DNA of 64,000 bases from Flavobacterium sp. N2270. GTDB taxonomy: Bacteria > Bacteroidota > Bacteroidia > Flavobacteriales > Flavobacteriaceae. Under the pieces are notes generated by a model. It was not told where the DNA came from. It saw only the letters and a list, made by a program, of their open reading frames with translations, and ran no database searches. Below, in pieces: positions 52,627 to 61,727 of this stretch; positions within the stretch are counted from its first letter, which is position 1, and each line of letters opens with the position of its first letter. Both the position numbers and the translations under genes were made by a program. The stretch spans positions 2,046,001 through 2,110,000 of the forward strand of contig NZ_CP110005.1 of the NCBI RefSeq assembly GCF_025947225.1, given 5' to 3'.

Positions 52627-54534
52627 ATGAGTTACTATAAAATAAAAGATTTAGAAAATTATTTTAAAATGTATAAAAAATCGGTGAGAGAACCCAGAAA
52701 GTTTTGGGATAAAATTGCCGATGAAGAGTTTACATGGTATCAAAAATGGGATAAAACCTTTGAATTTGATATGGAAGAAGCAAAATTTAAATGGTTTTTA
52801 AATGCAAAAGTAAACATAACAAAAAACTGTATCGACAGACATCTTAATAAGAGAGGAGATAAAACCGCTATTATTTTTGAGCCTAATGACCCTAAAGAAG
52901 AAGCTCAACACATATCTTATAAAGACTTGTATGCAAAAGTTGCTAAAATGGCAAATGTTTTACAAGATCAAGGAATTAAAAAAGGAGATAGAGTTTGTAT
53001 TTATTTACCCATGATTCCTGATTTAGCAATTTCAGTACTAGCATGTGCAAGAATCGGAGCTATTCACTCTGTAGTTTTTGCAGGCTTTTCTGCTTCAGCT
53101 GTAGCTGCAAGAATAAACGATAGTGAATGTAAAATGGTAATTACTTCTGACGGTGGTTTTAGAGGAAATAAAACAATTGATTTAAAAGGAATTGTTGATG
53201 AAGCATTAAAAAGTTGTACAACGATAGAAACTGTTTTAGTAGCAAAAAGGACTAATTCAGAAATTTCAATGAAAGAAGGTCGTGATATATGGTTGCAGCC
53301 TTTATTAGATAATGCAATTGCCAATCATGTAGCAGCCGTTATGGATGCAGAAGACCCATTATTTATTCTTTATACTTCTGGGTCAACAGGAAAACCAAAA
53401 GGGATGGTTCATACAACTGCAGGTTACATGGTAAACACGGCTTATACTTTTAAAAATGTATTTAATTATGAAGAAAACGATGTATATTGGTGTACAGCTG
53501 ATATAGGTTGGATAACCGGACATTCATATATTTTATACGGACCACTTTTAAATGGGGCAACCACAGTTATTTTTGAAGGAGTGCCTTCATATCCTGATTA
53601 TAGCCGTTTTTGGAAAGTTATAAACAAACACAAAGTTAGTCAATTCTATACAGCTCCCACAGCAATACGTGCTTTAGCAAAAGAAAATATTGATTATGTT
53701 CAAAAATTTAAGTTAGATTCGTTAAAAGTTATTGGTTCTGTTGGTGAACCAATTAATGAAGAAGCTTGGCACTGGTATAATGATCATGTAGGAGGAAAAC
53801 GTTGTCCATTAGTTGATACTTGGTGGCAAACAGAAACTGGTGCAATAATGATTTCTCCATTACCTTTTGTTACTCCAACAAAACCAACATACGCATCATT
53901 ACCTTTACCAGGTATTCAACCCGTTTTAATGGATGAATTGCGCAATGAAATTGAAGGAAATCAAGTAACAGGAAGTTTGTGTATAAAGTTTCCATGGCCA
54001 TCAATGGCAAGAACTATTTGGGGCGATCATCAACGATATAAAGAAACTTATTTTACAGCTTATCCAGGTAAATATTTTACGGGTGATGGTGCACTTCGTG
54101 ACGAAGTAGGTTACTATAGAATTACAGGTAGAGTAGATGATGTAATAATTGTTTCTGGTCATAATTTAGGAACTGCACCAATTGAAGATGCTATTAATGA
54201 ACACCCAGCAGTTGCTGAGAGTGCAATTGTAGGTTTTCCACATGATGTAAAAGGAAATGCATTATATGGATATGTGATTTTAAAAGAAACAGGTGAAGGT
54301 CGTGATAGAGATAATTTAGCAAAAGAAATAAATCAAATGATTTCAGATCAAATTGGGCCAATTGCAAAATTAGATAAAATTCAGTTTGTAACTGGTTTAC
54401 CTAAAACACGATCTGGAAAAATTATGCGTAGAATTTTAAGAAAAATAGCCGAAGGTGATTTCTCTAATTTTGGAGATATTTCAACTTTATTAAATCCTGA
54501 AATAGTGGATGAAATTAAGAGTAATAAGCTATAG
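52627..54534 (+). CDS. acs: Acetyl-CoA synthetase
   Basis: A 635-residue AMP-forming acetate-CoA ligase: FILYTSGSTGKPKGMVHTTAGYM, TADIGWITGHSYILYGPL, DTWWQTETGAIM, TGRVDDVIIVSGHNLGTA and LPKTRSGKIMRRILRKIA are full Acs signatures, the last with the usual regulatory lysine. It makes acetyl-CoA from acetate, ATP and CoA. The porin, symporter, kinase and PrpE-like genes upstream form the matching uptake and sensing set. A terminator follows. Confidence 0.95.
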   Translation: MSYYKIKDLENYFKMYKKSVREPRKFWDKIADEEFTWYQKWDKTFEFDMEEAKFKWFLNAKVNITKNCIDRHLNKRGDKTAIIFEPNDPKEEAQHISYKDLYAKVAKMANVLQDQGIKKGDRVCIYLPMIPDLAISVLACARIGAIHSVVFAGFSASAVAARINDSECKMVITSDGGFRGNKTIDLKGIVDEALKSCTTIETVLVAKRTNSEISMKEGRDIWLQPLLDNAIANHVAAVMDAEDPLFILYTSGSTGKPKGMVHTTAGYMVNTAYTFKNVFNYEENDVYWCTADIGWITGHSYILYGPLLNGATTVIFEGVPSYPDYSRFWKVINKHKVSQFYTAPTAIRALAKENIDYVQKFKLDSLKVIGSVGEPINEEAWHWYNDHVGGKRCPLVDTWWQTETGAIMISPLPFVTPTKPTYASLPLPGIQPVLMDELRNEIEGNQVTGSLCIKFPWPSMARTIWGDHQRYKETYFTAYPGKYFTGDGALRDEVGYYRITGRVDDVIIVSGHNLGTAPIEDAINEHPAVAESAIVGFPHDVKGNALYGYVILKETGEGRDRDNLAKEINQMISDQIGPIAKLDKIQFVTGLPKTRSGKIMRRILRKIAEGDFSNFGDISTLLNPEIVDEIKSNKL

Positions 54535-54557
54535 TTATTGGTTTTTTTGGTTAAATT

Positions 54558-54588
54558 AGCTGTTTCAGAGATGAAACAGCTTTTTTTA
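54558..54588. terminator. Terminator after acs, shared with the convergent operon
   Basis: AGCTGTTTCA (54558-54567) and TGAAACAGCT (54572-54581) form a perfect 10-base stem with loop GAGA, followed by T residues. It ends acs; its use by the minus-strand gene (stop at 54586) is less clear. Confidence 0.8.
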
Positions 54589-55194
54589 TATATCTAATTT
54601 GCGTTTCAATTTTAAGAATAATAATGCTGTAATAAAAGAATCACCACTTGCCGTATGCCTGTCCGATTTTCTAATTTTATAAATATCACATAATTCGTCT
54701 AAAGAATAATGTTCTTCTTGCGGTAAATACTTCAGTTTTTGATACATAACATCAGTATCCATCACTTGATTTTTTAATTTTCCTACTTCTAATCTATCTA
54801 GTGCTTGATTAATCATTTCAATATCAAAAGCTACATGGTGACCAACTAAAGTGGCATTTTTAATAAAATCTAAAAATCTAATAACAGCTTCGGCTTCAAC
54901 TATTTTTTCTTCTTTTCCTTCTTTTAAAATTCCATGAATGGGTACAGACTCTCGTTTAAAATAATCTTGTATTAAAAAAACTTCCATAAAATCATTTACT
55001 ACAATTTGGTTGTTTTCAATAGCAACTGCACCAATTGATAGTATTTTATCGGTACTATAATCTAGGCCTGTGGTTTCACAATCAAAAACCACATAACGAT
55101 TATTTTTATTTTGATGATCATCAAAATAAGCCAAGTAAGTTTCCCAAAATTTAGGATAATCTTTAACTATTTTTTTAAACCAATTAAACGACAT
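54586..55194 (-). CDS. DnaQ-like 3'-5' exonuclease
   Basis: A 202-residue DEDDh exonuclease: VVFDCETTGLDY (Asp38, Glu40), GHHVAFDIEMINQAL and DRHTASGDSFITALLF with the catalytic histidine and aspartate. It lacks other domains. Members of this group occur beside cNMP/CBS/DUF294 proteins near acetate-uptake genes in other bacteria, a link that I infer here from position. It follows the DUF294 gene by one base. Confidence 0.88.
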   Translation of the reverse strand: MSFNWFKKIVKDYPKFWETYLAYFDDHQNKNNRYVVFDCETTGLDYSTDKILSIGAVAIENNQIVVNDFMEVFLIQDYFKRESVPIHGILKEGKEEKIVEAEAVIRFLDFIKNATLVGHHVAFDIEMINQALDRLEVGKLKNQVMDTDVMYQKLKYLPQEEHYSLDELCDIYKIRKSDRHTASGDSFITALLFLKLKRKLDI

Positions 55195-55195
55195 A

Positions 55196-57115
55196 TTAAG
55201 TAAAATAAGTTAATTGAAATCGGTTTTTTATGATTTCTTGAATATCTGAAATGGGTTGAAAACCATTTTTAAGTTTTACTTTATCTAATTTAGATAACTC
55301 ATTCAAGTTTAAATATCTACCATCAGATTCATTTTTTAAACCTTCTTCCGTTCTAAATTTTAATAAATCGGCAAAAGTTTCAGCACAAGCTTCATAAGTT
55401 GTTGCATTTTGAGGTTCTAATTCGGCAAGTTTAGAATATCTTGAGATTGTATTATTTATATTTTTTATTCCTTTACTTAGAGATAATATTCTTGCTGCAT
55501 CAATTAAAGGCATTAATGCTCTTCCTTTGATATCAAAATTATCTTTATGCTCTCCATCACTTTCTACTAAAAACTGTCTAAAAAAACCTAAAGGTGGTGG
55601 ATTTTTTAATGCATCAGCACCTAAAAAGGCAAAAAATAATTGATTATCTAATGTTTCTTCTTGAATTGTTTTTGTTATCTCATCAACTAAAGCTTCATTT
55701 CCATAAACAAAATCATAATCAAAGAAAATAGTACACATTAAAATTCCTTTTTCACCAGGAGCATTTATCCATCCTTTAAATTGGTTTTGCCAATCGGTAA
55801 CAGATTTACACCATAAAGGGTTACTGGCCATCATTTTAGCAGGACAATATTCGTAACCTATCTGATTTAGTATGTCTGTAACATATTCTGATAATTGGAG
55901 AAAATATCTTTTAACTGAATCGTATTTTTCTTCTGGAACATCTTCAAAAACTAAAGCATTGTCTTGATCAGTCATTAAAAGTTGTTCTTTTCTGCCTTGA
56001 CTACCAATGTTTAACCATGCAAATTGAGTTGGAGGAGGAGTTCCTATTTTTTCAATAGTCAATTCAATAGCACGCTTTGTAATTGCTAAATTAATCTCGC
56101 CAACAATTGAAGAAATATGATTTATAGGAACATTTTTATCTAATGAATGTTGAATTAAATCGGTTAGTTTCTCTCTAACATCTTTTAAATCAGTTGAGTT
56201 TTGTGCTCTTTTTGATTCCTTTAATAATACACCAGGATTATTTGCTTGAGCTACAATGATATCGTGTTCTGTAATTATTCCAGTAATTTCAGAATCGACT
56301 GATCCATCCTGAGTTACACATAAATGAGAAACATTATTTTTAAGCATCATAATTTGAGCTTCTGCGATAGATAGATTATCGGCAACAGTAATAACCGGTG
56401 ACGACATAATTTTATCAATAGTTACATCAATTCCAAATAAACCAGTAGCAATTTTAGCACGTAAATCTTTATCGGTTACAATTCCTATTGGTTTTCTATT
56501 ATTGTGTATAATAATACTTCCTATTTTACTACTTGCCATAGTTTGCGCAACATATCTAACAATGTCATTTGGTGAAGCTGTAATAGGGTTTGCAGTATAT
56601 TTTATAGGTTGATAATACTGAATTTCAGCATTTTGGTCGCTATAAATAACATTTTCAGATATTAATTTACCTTTATTATTTTTATCGTAAGGATTTCTTG
56701 TATTTGAAGCAAAACTTTCTAATAAAAAGCTTAAAACATTAGAATTTGAAGCTACTAAAGGCTTAAAAGTATCTATCGGAATTGCATAAACAATACTTTC
56801 CTCTCGAGCTTTTGCGTTCATTAAATAATTATCCTTTGCAAAAAAAGGGCGCAAACCTAAAATATCACCTTCATCACATTTATCAATAAGTATTTCATCA
56901 GCATCTGAAGTTACTGATAATCCAATAGCACCAGAGGCTACTACATAAAAATATTCATGCGTATTTTCGTTAATTTTAAAAAGTGTTTCATTTTTTTCTA
57001 AATAAATAACTCTAACACTTTTTGCAATATTCAATAAATTCACATATTCTATACTAGAAAAAGGGTGGTATTGTTTTAGAAAGTCTGTAATTCTTTCTGC
57101 AATTGGATTTTTCAT
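55196..57115 (-). CDS. cNMP-binding/CBS/DUF294 signalling nucleotidyltransferase
   Basis: A 639-residue cytosolic protein. Residues about 15-140 are a cyclic-nucleotide-binding domain, 170-290 a CBS pair (IGIVTDKDLRAKIATG, ITGIITEHDIIV), and 330-460 a DUF294 nucleotidyltransferase with GSQGRKEQLLMTDQDNAL at 371-388. The GSxGRxE...DxDN motif is GlnD-like. A DUF294 C-terminal domain completes it. The protein probably senses adenylate energy state or a second messenger and may modify a partner protein. It is convergent with acs and forms an operon with the exonuclease. Confidence 0.88.
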   Translation of the reverse strand: MKNPIAERITDFLKQYHPFSSIEYVNLLNIAKSVRVIYLEKNETLFKINENTHEYFYVVASGAIGLSVTSDADEILIDKCDEGDILGLRPFFAKDNYLMNAKAREESIVYAIPIDTFKPLVASNSNVLSFLLESFASNTRNPYDKNNKGKLISENVIYSDQNAEIQYYQPIKYTANPITASPNDIVRYVAQTMASSKIGSIIIHNNRKPIGIVTDKDLRAKIATGLFGIDVTIDKIMSSPVITVADNLSIAEAQIMMLKNNVSHLCVTQDGSVDSEITGIITEHDIIVAQANNPGVLLKESKRAQNSTDLKDVREKLTDLIQHSLDKNVPINHISSIVGEINLAITKRAIELTIEKIGTPPPTQFAWLNIGSQGRKEQLLMTDQDNALVFEDVPEEKYDSVKRYFLQLSEYVTDILNQIGYEYCPAKMMASNPLWCKSVTDWQNQFKGWINAPGEKGILMCTIFFDYDFVYGNEALVDEITKTIQEETLDNQLFFAFLGADALKNPPPLGFFRQFLVESDGEHKDNFDIKGRALMPLIDAARILSLSKGIKNINNTISRYSKLAELEPQNATTYEACAETFADLLKFRTEEGLKNESDGRYLNLNELSKLDKVKLKNGFQPISDIQEIIKNRFQLTYFT

Positions 57116-57170
57116 AATGAGACAAGATATTCAACGAAATTACAAATTCTTTTTCATATATTTAAAAATA

Positions 57171-57186
57171 TTCTATTTTACATAAT
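57171..57186. repeat. 16-base repeat, left copy
   Basis: TTCTATTTTACATAAT occurs here and again at 57659-57674; a 13-base part also lies at 43798-43810. The gene at 57288 lies between the two complete copies. Confidence 0.6.
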
Positions 57187-57234
57187 GTATATTATAGTTC
57201 AAAAATAAAATATAAAAAATAGGTTAAAAAAAGG

Positions 57235-57265
57235 TTGTATAAAAAAGTAATTAGCTCTAATTTTG
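57235..57265 (+). promoter_or_regulatory. Promoter of the 57288 gene
   Basis: TTG (57235-57237) and TAATTTTG (57258-57265) are 20 bases apart, the best consensus flavobacterial promoter in the window. The ATG lies 22 bases further on. Confidence 0.7.
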
Positions 57266-57287
57266 TATTCCTTATAAATAAAGCCTT

Positions 57288-57653
57288 ATGGAAAATAGAT
57301 ATGCACTAAAATTAATTGAAAAGATTCAAAAAAATTTGATTAAAAATGAATTTGAAGTTGAATCAATAGTTACTGATTTAAAAAAAGTTAGAGAGTATTC
57401 TTTAGAAGAACAAAATCCTATAGTTACTAAAGCTCTTCGTTTAGCATATGAACATTTAGAAAACAATAATGCTTTTTTTATAGGTATTCCAGATGATGAA
57501 CCTCTTGATGAAGAAACTGAAACAACTACAATTATTTCTAAAGAAAATGATTTAGAGAGTTTTGAGTACTTTTTATCGTTATTAACTGATTTATCTAAGA
57601 AAAATAATTTATTAGATTTAAAAGAATATAATAATGCATTTATAGCATTTTAA
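57288..57653 (+). CDS. Protein of unknown function
   Basis: A 121-residue acidic, helical protein with no signal peptide or membrane segment: RYALKLIEKIQKNL at the start, KALRLAYEHLENNNAFFIGIPDDEP in the middle and SFEYFLSLLTDLSKKN at the end. It has a strong promoter and stands alone between two 16-base repeats. I recognise no family. Confidence 0.65.
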   Translation: MENRYALKLIEKIQKNLIKNEFEVESIVTDLKKVREYSLEEQNPIVTKALRLAYEHLENNNAFFIGIPDDEPLDEETETTTIISKENDLESFEYFLSLLTDLSKKNNLLDLKEYNNAFIAF

Positions 57654-57658
57654 TTATG

Positions 57659-57674
57659 TTCTATTTTACATAAT
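57659..57674. repeat. 16-base repeat, right copy
   Basis: A second identical TTCTATTTTACATAAT, starting 6 bases after the stop of the 57288 gene. Confidence 0.6.
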
Positions 57675-57676
57675 AT

Positions 57677-57704
57677 AAATCGGTACCATGTACCGATTTT
57701 TTTA
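57677..57704 (+). terminator. Terminator after the 57288 gene
   Basis: AAATCGGTA (57678-57686) pairs with TACCGATTT (57691-57699), followed by a T tract. The loop contains the ATG at 57688, so that ATG cannot be a sensible start for the next gene. Confidence 0.8.
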
Positions 57705-57739
57705 TATATACTTTAACGTATTTATAATAGTTTACCCCT

Positions 57740-57747
57740 TAATTTTG
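57740..57747 (+). promoter_or_regulatory. -7 box for the 57766 gene
   Basis: TAATTTTG fits TAnnTTTG and lies 18 bases before the ATG at 57766, supporting that start over the one at 57688. Confidence 0.5.
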
Positions 57748-57765
57748 TATTGCAAATTTACCCAA

Positions 57766-58374
57766 ATGGAAAAACCTAAAAAATCAAGATTTAAACTTTT
57801 ACACCAGTATTATAAATATACAGGTTTCTATCGCTTTATTTGGACAAATACTAAAAAGGCAATCATTCCTTTAGTTATTGTAATAGCCATTTTGCTTTAT
57901 ATTAATTATAAAGTAATGAGTATAAATGAAATGATGGCTTATATAACTCAGAATTTTAGTGATTTATCTATATTTTCGGTATTTTTTGTTTCTGAAAGTT
58001 TTCTTGGATTATTACCTCCAGATATTTTTATTGCTTGGACAAAAAGTACTTCATCACCTCTACTCTATTTATCTATTTTAGCTATTCTTTCTTATTTTGG
58101 TGGTGTAATAGCTTATTTTATGGGAAGGAGTTTATTGCTTATTCCTTTAATTAATGAGTATTTTGAAGGCAAAATGTCTAAACATATAAAAAATATGCAA
58201 AAATGGGGTGGTTTTTTAATTGCTGTAGGGGCTTTACTTCCCTTACCTTTTGCAATGGCTTGTTTAGCAGCTGGAATGATTAACTTTTCTAAAAAACACT
58301 TTTTCTTATTTGCATCTCTTCGTGTATTTCGTTTTGTTATATATGGATTTGCTATTTATTCTGCTTTATCATGA
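57766..58374 (+). CDS. DedA/VTT-like membrane protein
   Basis: A 202-residue protein. I start at the ATG at 57766 because an in-frame ATG at 57688 is inside a terminator loop and a -7 box sits at 57740. Several membrane helices include VSESFLGLLPPDIFIAWTKS and ISLLPLPFAMACLAAGM-like (LPLPFAMACLAAGMINFSKKHF), the conserved loop of the DedA/YqaA group. Members affect membrane homeostasis or lipid scrambling. The stop overlaps the next start by 4 bases (ATGA). Confidence 0.7.
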   Translation: MEKPKKSRFKLLHQYYKYTGFYRFIWTNTKKAIIPLVIVIAILLYINYKVMSINEMMAYITQNFSDLSIFSVFFVSESFLGLLPPDIFIAWTKSTSSPLLYLSILAILSYFGGVIAYFMGRSLLLIPLINEYFEGKMSKHIKNMQKWGGFLIAVGALLPLPFAMACLAAGMINFSKKHFFLFASLRVFRFVIYGFAIYSALS

Positions 58375-58658
58375 TAAAATTTTTTAAAATTATTGCAATC
58401 TTAGAAGGATTTTCTTATCTTTTTTTATTTGCTAACATGTTTATTACAAAAAATATAAATTTAGATTTGTATAAAACAATATTATTCCCATTAGGTATGG
58501 CTCATGGGGTTTTATTTATTGCATATTTAATTTTAGCTTTATTAGTTAAATTTAAAATTAAATGGACCGTTAATACATTCTTAATTGTATGTATTGCCTC
58601 TTTAATACCATTTGCAACTTTTTATGTAGAAAAAAAATACTTAAAAGATATAAATTAA
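58371..58658 (+). CDS. DUF3817 membrane protein
   Basis: A 95-residue protein with three helices: IAILEGFSYLFLFANMF, LGMAHGVLFIAYLILALLV and TFLIVCIASLIPFATFYVE. The EGxSYL and GxxHGxLF motifs are those of DUF3817. It is translationally coupled with the DedA-like gene through an ATGA overlap. Function is not established. Confidence 0.87.
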   Translation: MIKFFKIIAILEGFSYLFLFANMFITKNINLDLYKTILFPLGMAHGVLFIAYLILALLVKFKIKWTVNTFLIVCIASLIPFATFYVEKKYLKDIN

Positions 58659-58660
58659 AA

Positions 58661-58680
58661 TAAATGAAAATAAATGAAAA
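58661..58680 (+). repeat. 10-base tandem duplication at the MscS start
   Basis: TAAATGAAAA is present twice in a row. The first ATG (58664) opens a frame of only 7 codons and the second (58674) is the channel gene. Confidence 0.8.
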
Positions 58681-59909
58681 TATTTAATTGGGCATATTCT
58701 ATTTTAAAAGATTTAAACTTTAGTGATGATATAGCTTCATATATTAATCTCACGATAAATATTGTCCTATTAATAGTTATTGCATATATTTTAGATATTA
58801 TTTGTAAAAAAATATTAATTATTATTCTTGCAATTGTTGCAGCAAGAACAAAATCTTCTTTTGATGACTTTTTAGTTGCAAATAAAACGGCTAAATATGT
58901 TGCACATTTAATTCCTCTATTATTTGTATATAAAACGGTACCAGTAATTTTAAAACAATTTACCTATTGGGAAGATTTTTTTGAAAAAGGTATTAAAACA
59001 TACATTATATTATTATCGCTTTGGATTACACGAAGTATTTTTAATGCTTTACGTGATTATTTAAAACATAAACCTAGATTTAGTGATAAACCAATTGATA
59101 GTTATATTCAAGTAATTATGATTATGCTTTGGATACTTGGTGTTGTTTCATTTATTACGATATTATTTGATATTAATAAGAATACTTTCCTAGCTACTTT
59201 TGGATCTATTTCAGCAATTATTATTTTAGTTTTTAGAGACACAATACTTGGTTTTGTTGCAAGTATTTCAGTTTCTGTAAATGATATGGTTCGTATTGGT
59301 GATTGGATTACTATGGAGAAATTTGGTGCCGATGGAGATGTAATAGAAATTAATTTAGCTACTGTTAAGGTTAGAAATTTTGACAATACAACCACAACAA
59401 TTCCAACATATAGTTTAATTTCTGATTCTTTCAAAAATTGGCAGGGAATGCAAATTTCAGATGGAAGAAGAATTAAACGTCATATTCTACTAAAACCTAG
59501 TTCTGTTCGTTTTATAAAAGATCAAGAACTTGATAGTTTTAAAAAAATTCAATTTTTGACTTCATATATTGAACATAGAAAGGCAGAAATTGATAATTAT
59601 AATCAAGTAAATGAATTTGATAAGTCAAATATATTAAATGGAAGAAACTTAACTAATTTAGGTTTATTTAGAAAATATATAACACAATATATTCAGTTTC
59701 ATACCGGAATTAATAACGATATGTTATTGATGGTTCGTCATTTACAGCCTACTGAAAAAGGAATTCCACTAGAAATATATTGTTTTTCTAAAGATAAAAC
59801 TTGGGAAAATTATGAACATATAATGGCTGATATTTTTGATCATATACTTGCTTCAGTTCAATATTTTGATTTAGAAGTTTTTGAATTAGCAAACACTACA
59901 TTAGATTAA
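58674..59909 (+). CDS. Mechanosensitive ion channel of the MscS family
   Basis: A 411-residue protein with four or five membrane helices up to about 200, then the MscS pore-lining helix and the beta domain start (GSISAIIILVFRDTILGFVASISVSVNDMVRIGDWITME, then IEINLATVKVRNFDNTTTTIPTY). The C-terminal cytosolic part is of the YbdG-like type. It would relieve osmotic pressure. The leader holds a 10-base tandem duplication (58661-58680) giving two ATGs; only 58674 is open. Confidence 0.9.
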   Translation: MKIFNWAYSILKDLNFSDDIASYINLTINIVLLIVIAYILDIICKKILIIILAIVAARTKSSFDDFLVANKTAKYVAHLIPLLFVYKTVPVILKQFTYWEDFFEKGIKTYIILLSLWITRSIFNALRDYLKHKPRFSDKPIDSYIQVIMIMLWILGVVSFITILFDINKNTFLATFGSISAIIILVFRDTILGFVASISVSVNDMVRIGDWITMEKFGADGDVIEINLATVKVRNFDNTTTTIPTYSLISDSFKNWQGMQISDGRRIKRHILLKPSSVRFIKDQELDSFKKIQFLTSYIEHRKAEIDNYNQVNEFDKSNILNGRNLTNLGLFRKYITQYIQFHTGINNDMLLMVRHLQPTEKGIPLEIYCFSKDKTWENYEHIMADIFDHILASVQYFDLEVFELANTTLD

Positions 59910-59942
59910 AAAATTAACATTTCGTTATTAATAACTTAATAA

Positions 59943-59972
59943 ATATCCTTCAGTTTACTGAAGGATATTTTT
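59943..59972 (+). terminator. Terminator after the MscS gene
   Basis: ATATCCTTCAG (59943-59953) and CTGAAGGATAT (59958-59968) form an 11-base stem around a 4-base loop, followed by T residues. Confidence 0.85.
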
Positions 59973-60003
59973 TATCTTTAATAAACAAATTAAAACTGTT
60001 TCT

Positions 60004-60396
60004 ATGAAAACTAAAGATGAATCTATATTAGAAATAAGAGGAAATTCTATTGGTACAATTACTGAAAGCTCTAGTTTAGAAGAAAAATTTCAAAACCAAA
60101 CCTTGCGTCCTATTCTAAAATTTCAAAATGATTTATTTATTGAAGTTTTTAAAAATTATGCAACTAAGCAAAAAAGTGTTTTTTTTACACTTTCTCCTGA
60201 AAAGAAAATGAATTATATTGAGAATGCAATTCAACGTGACATTAAGTTTAGAAATTCTTTAAAAGGTATTGTTATGGGAATGTTTACAATTATCGAATAC
60301 AAAGAATACATTCAAAACTCATCAAATATTAACAAAAGAATGATGAACTTATTAATTGAACGATTAAAAAGTCAAATTCAATTGTTTGAAGAATAA
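60004..60396 (+). CDS. Conserved flavobacterial protein of unknown function
   Basis: A 130-residue cytosolic protein. It begins MKTKDESILEIRGNSIG and contains TLRPILKFQNDLFIEVFKNY and KKMNYIENAIQRDIKFRNSLKGIVMGMF, then a helical C terminus. Homologues are common in the group and, as I recall, sometimes labelled glyoxalase, but no VOC fold motif is present. MepB follows after 6 bases. Confidence 0.72.
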   Translation: MKTKDESILEIRGNSIGTITESSSLEEKFQNQTLRPILKFQNDLFIEVFKNYATKQKSVFFTLSPEKKMNYIENAIQRDIKFRNSLKGIVMGMFTIIEYKEYIQNSSNINKRMMNLLIERLKSQIQLFEE

Positions 60397-60402
60397 TAAA
60401 AC

Positions 60403-60897
60403 ATGATTGAATTAGAATTAAATTTATTAGAAGAAAAAATATATAACATTTGTAATTTAAAAATTTCAAATGTTATTCATCAAATTGAAAGTAAAGAATA
60501 TTTTGCTTGTTCATTTTATTTAAATGAAAACAAGATTATTTTTAGAAAAGGTAAAATTACTCCCAAAAAAACAGGCCAATTTGTTGCATTTTGGAAAAGA
60601 AGTGATTTAGGGCCAATTGAACCTTATTTTGAACACGATGATTTCGATTTTTTTATAGTTAACTGTTCTTCAGAAGATAATTTTGGTCAATTTATATTTC
60701 CAAAAAAAATATTAACTCAAAAAGGTATTATCTCTACAGATAATAAAGAAGGAAAACGTGCATTTAGAGTTTATCCTACTTGGGAAAAAACAACAAACAA
60801 ACAAGCTGAAAAAACACAATCTTGGCAAAAAGATTATTTTGTATTATTTACCAACAATATAGATTTTAAGCTTGTAAAGAGATTGTATCTTAAATAA
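60403..60897 (+). CDS. MepB-family protein
   Basis: A 164-residue protein with the MepB signature: QFVAFWKRSDLGPIEPYFEHDDFDFFIVNC, FGQFIFPKKILTQKGI and GKRAFRVYPTWEKT. MepB was named from the Staphylococcus mepRAB locus, where its role is unclear. It overlaps the convergent DUF2461 gene by 8 bases. Confidence 0.87.
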   Translation: MIELELNLLEEKIYNICNLKISNVIHQIESKEYFACSFYLNENKIIFRKGKITPKKTGQFVAFWKRSDLGPIEPYFEHDDFDFFIVNCSSEDNFGQFIFPKKILTQKGIISTDNKEGKRAFRVYPTWEKTTNKQAEKTQSWQKDYFVLFTNNIDFKLVKRLYLK

Positions 60898-61555
60898 TAC
60901 TTTCTCCATTTAAATTAGTCGTTAAAACATCGCTCATGTAGTTAAAAAATGGTCTCATTGCTTTAAATGATTCTAAAACTTCAACTTCAAAATTTGGTGA
61001 TAAAACTTCTTTATCTGTAAATTTTCTAACGACTAAAAATTGTTTTTTACGAATCAAATCAATATTTGGATGCGTTTTATCAAAATCTCTTGGAGCTGTT
61101 TTTAATTCTTCACCCTCAAGTATACCAAAATACTTTTTAAATGAAGCATGCTTAATAATTTCACGCAATTCAGAGGCATCAAGTGCAATTTCTTTTCTTA
61201 TACGCAATAAATCATCTTTATTGGGCTCCCAAAAACCACCACCTACAAAACTTGCACCTGGTTCAATGTGTAAATAATAGCCACCACGAAGCATTGGCTT
61301 TGTTCTAGAAAAACCAACACTAAAATGATTTTTATAAGGTAATTTATTTTTAGAAAAACGAACATCTCTATATATTCTAAAAATTTGAATTCGCTCAATA
61401 CTATCTATTTTACCTAGTGATTTCCCTATTTCATTAAAAAACTCTTTTACTTTTTGATGTTCATTATCAAATTTTTTCTTGTTTTCAGTAAACCATTCTC
61501 GGTTATTATTTTCTTTTAATAGTGAAAGGAATTCTAGATTACTTTTTGATAGCAT
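60890..61555 (-). CDS. DUF2461 protein
   Basis: A 221-residue protein with the DUF2461 pattern: FLSLLKENNNREWFTENKKKF, RIYRDVRFSKNKLPYKNHFSVGFSR, GGYYLHIEPGASFVGGGFWEP and KTAPRDFDKTHPNIDLIRKKQF. The family's function is unknown. Its 3' end overlaps the end of mepB. Confidence 0.92.
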   Translation of the reverse strand: MLSKSNLEFLSLLKENNNREWFTENKKKFDNEHQKVKEFFNEIGKSLGKIDSIERIQIFRIYRDVRFSKNKLPYKNHFSVGFSRTKPMLRGGYYLHIEPGASFVGGGFWEPNKDDLLRIRKEIALDASELREIIKHASFKKYFGILEGEELKTAPRDFDKTHPNIDLIRKKQFLVVRKFTDKEVLSPNFEVEVLESFKAMRPFFNYMSDVLTTNLNGESII

Positions 61556-61727
61556 TTTTTTATTTAAAGATACAAAAGTTTAAGAATAGTATTGTGTTTT
61601 TTTAAAATATGAAATAAATAATTTATCAAAATATACAGATTATCAGTAAAATATATTTTTTCAAAAGAACTAAGTTTGATTAACTACTGTTAGCTAAATT
61701 ATAAATGTATAATCAAAATAAAATTTT

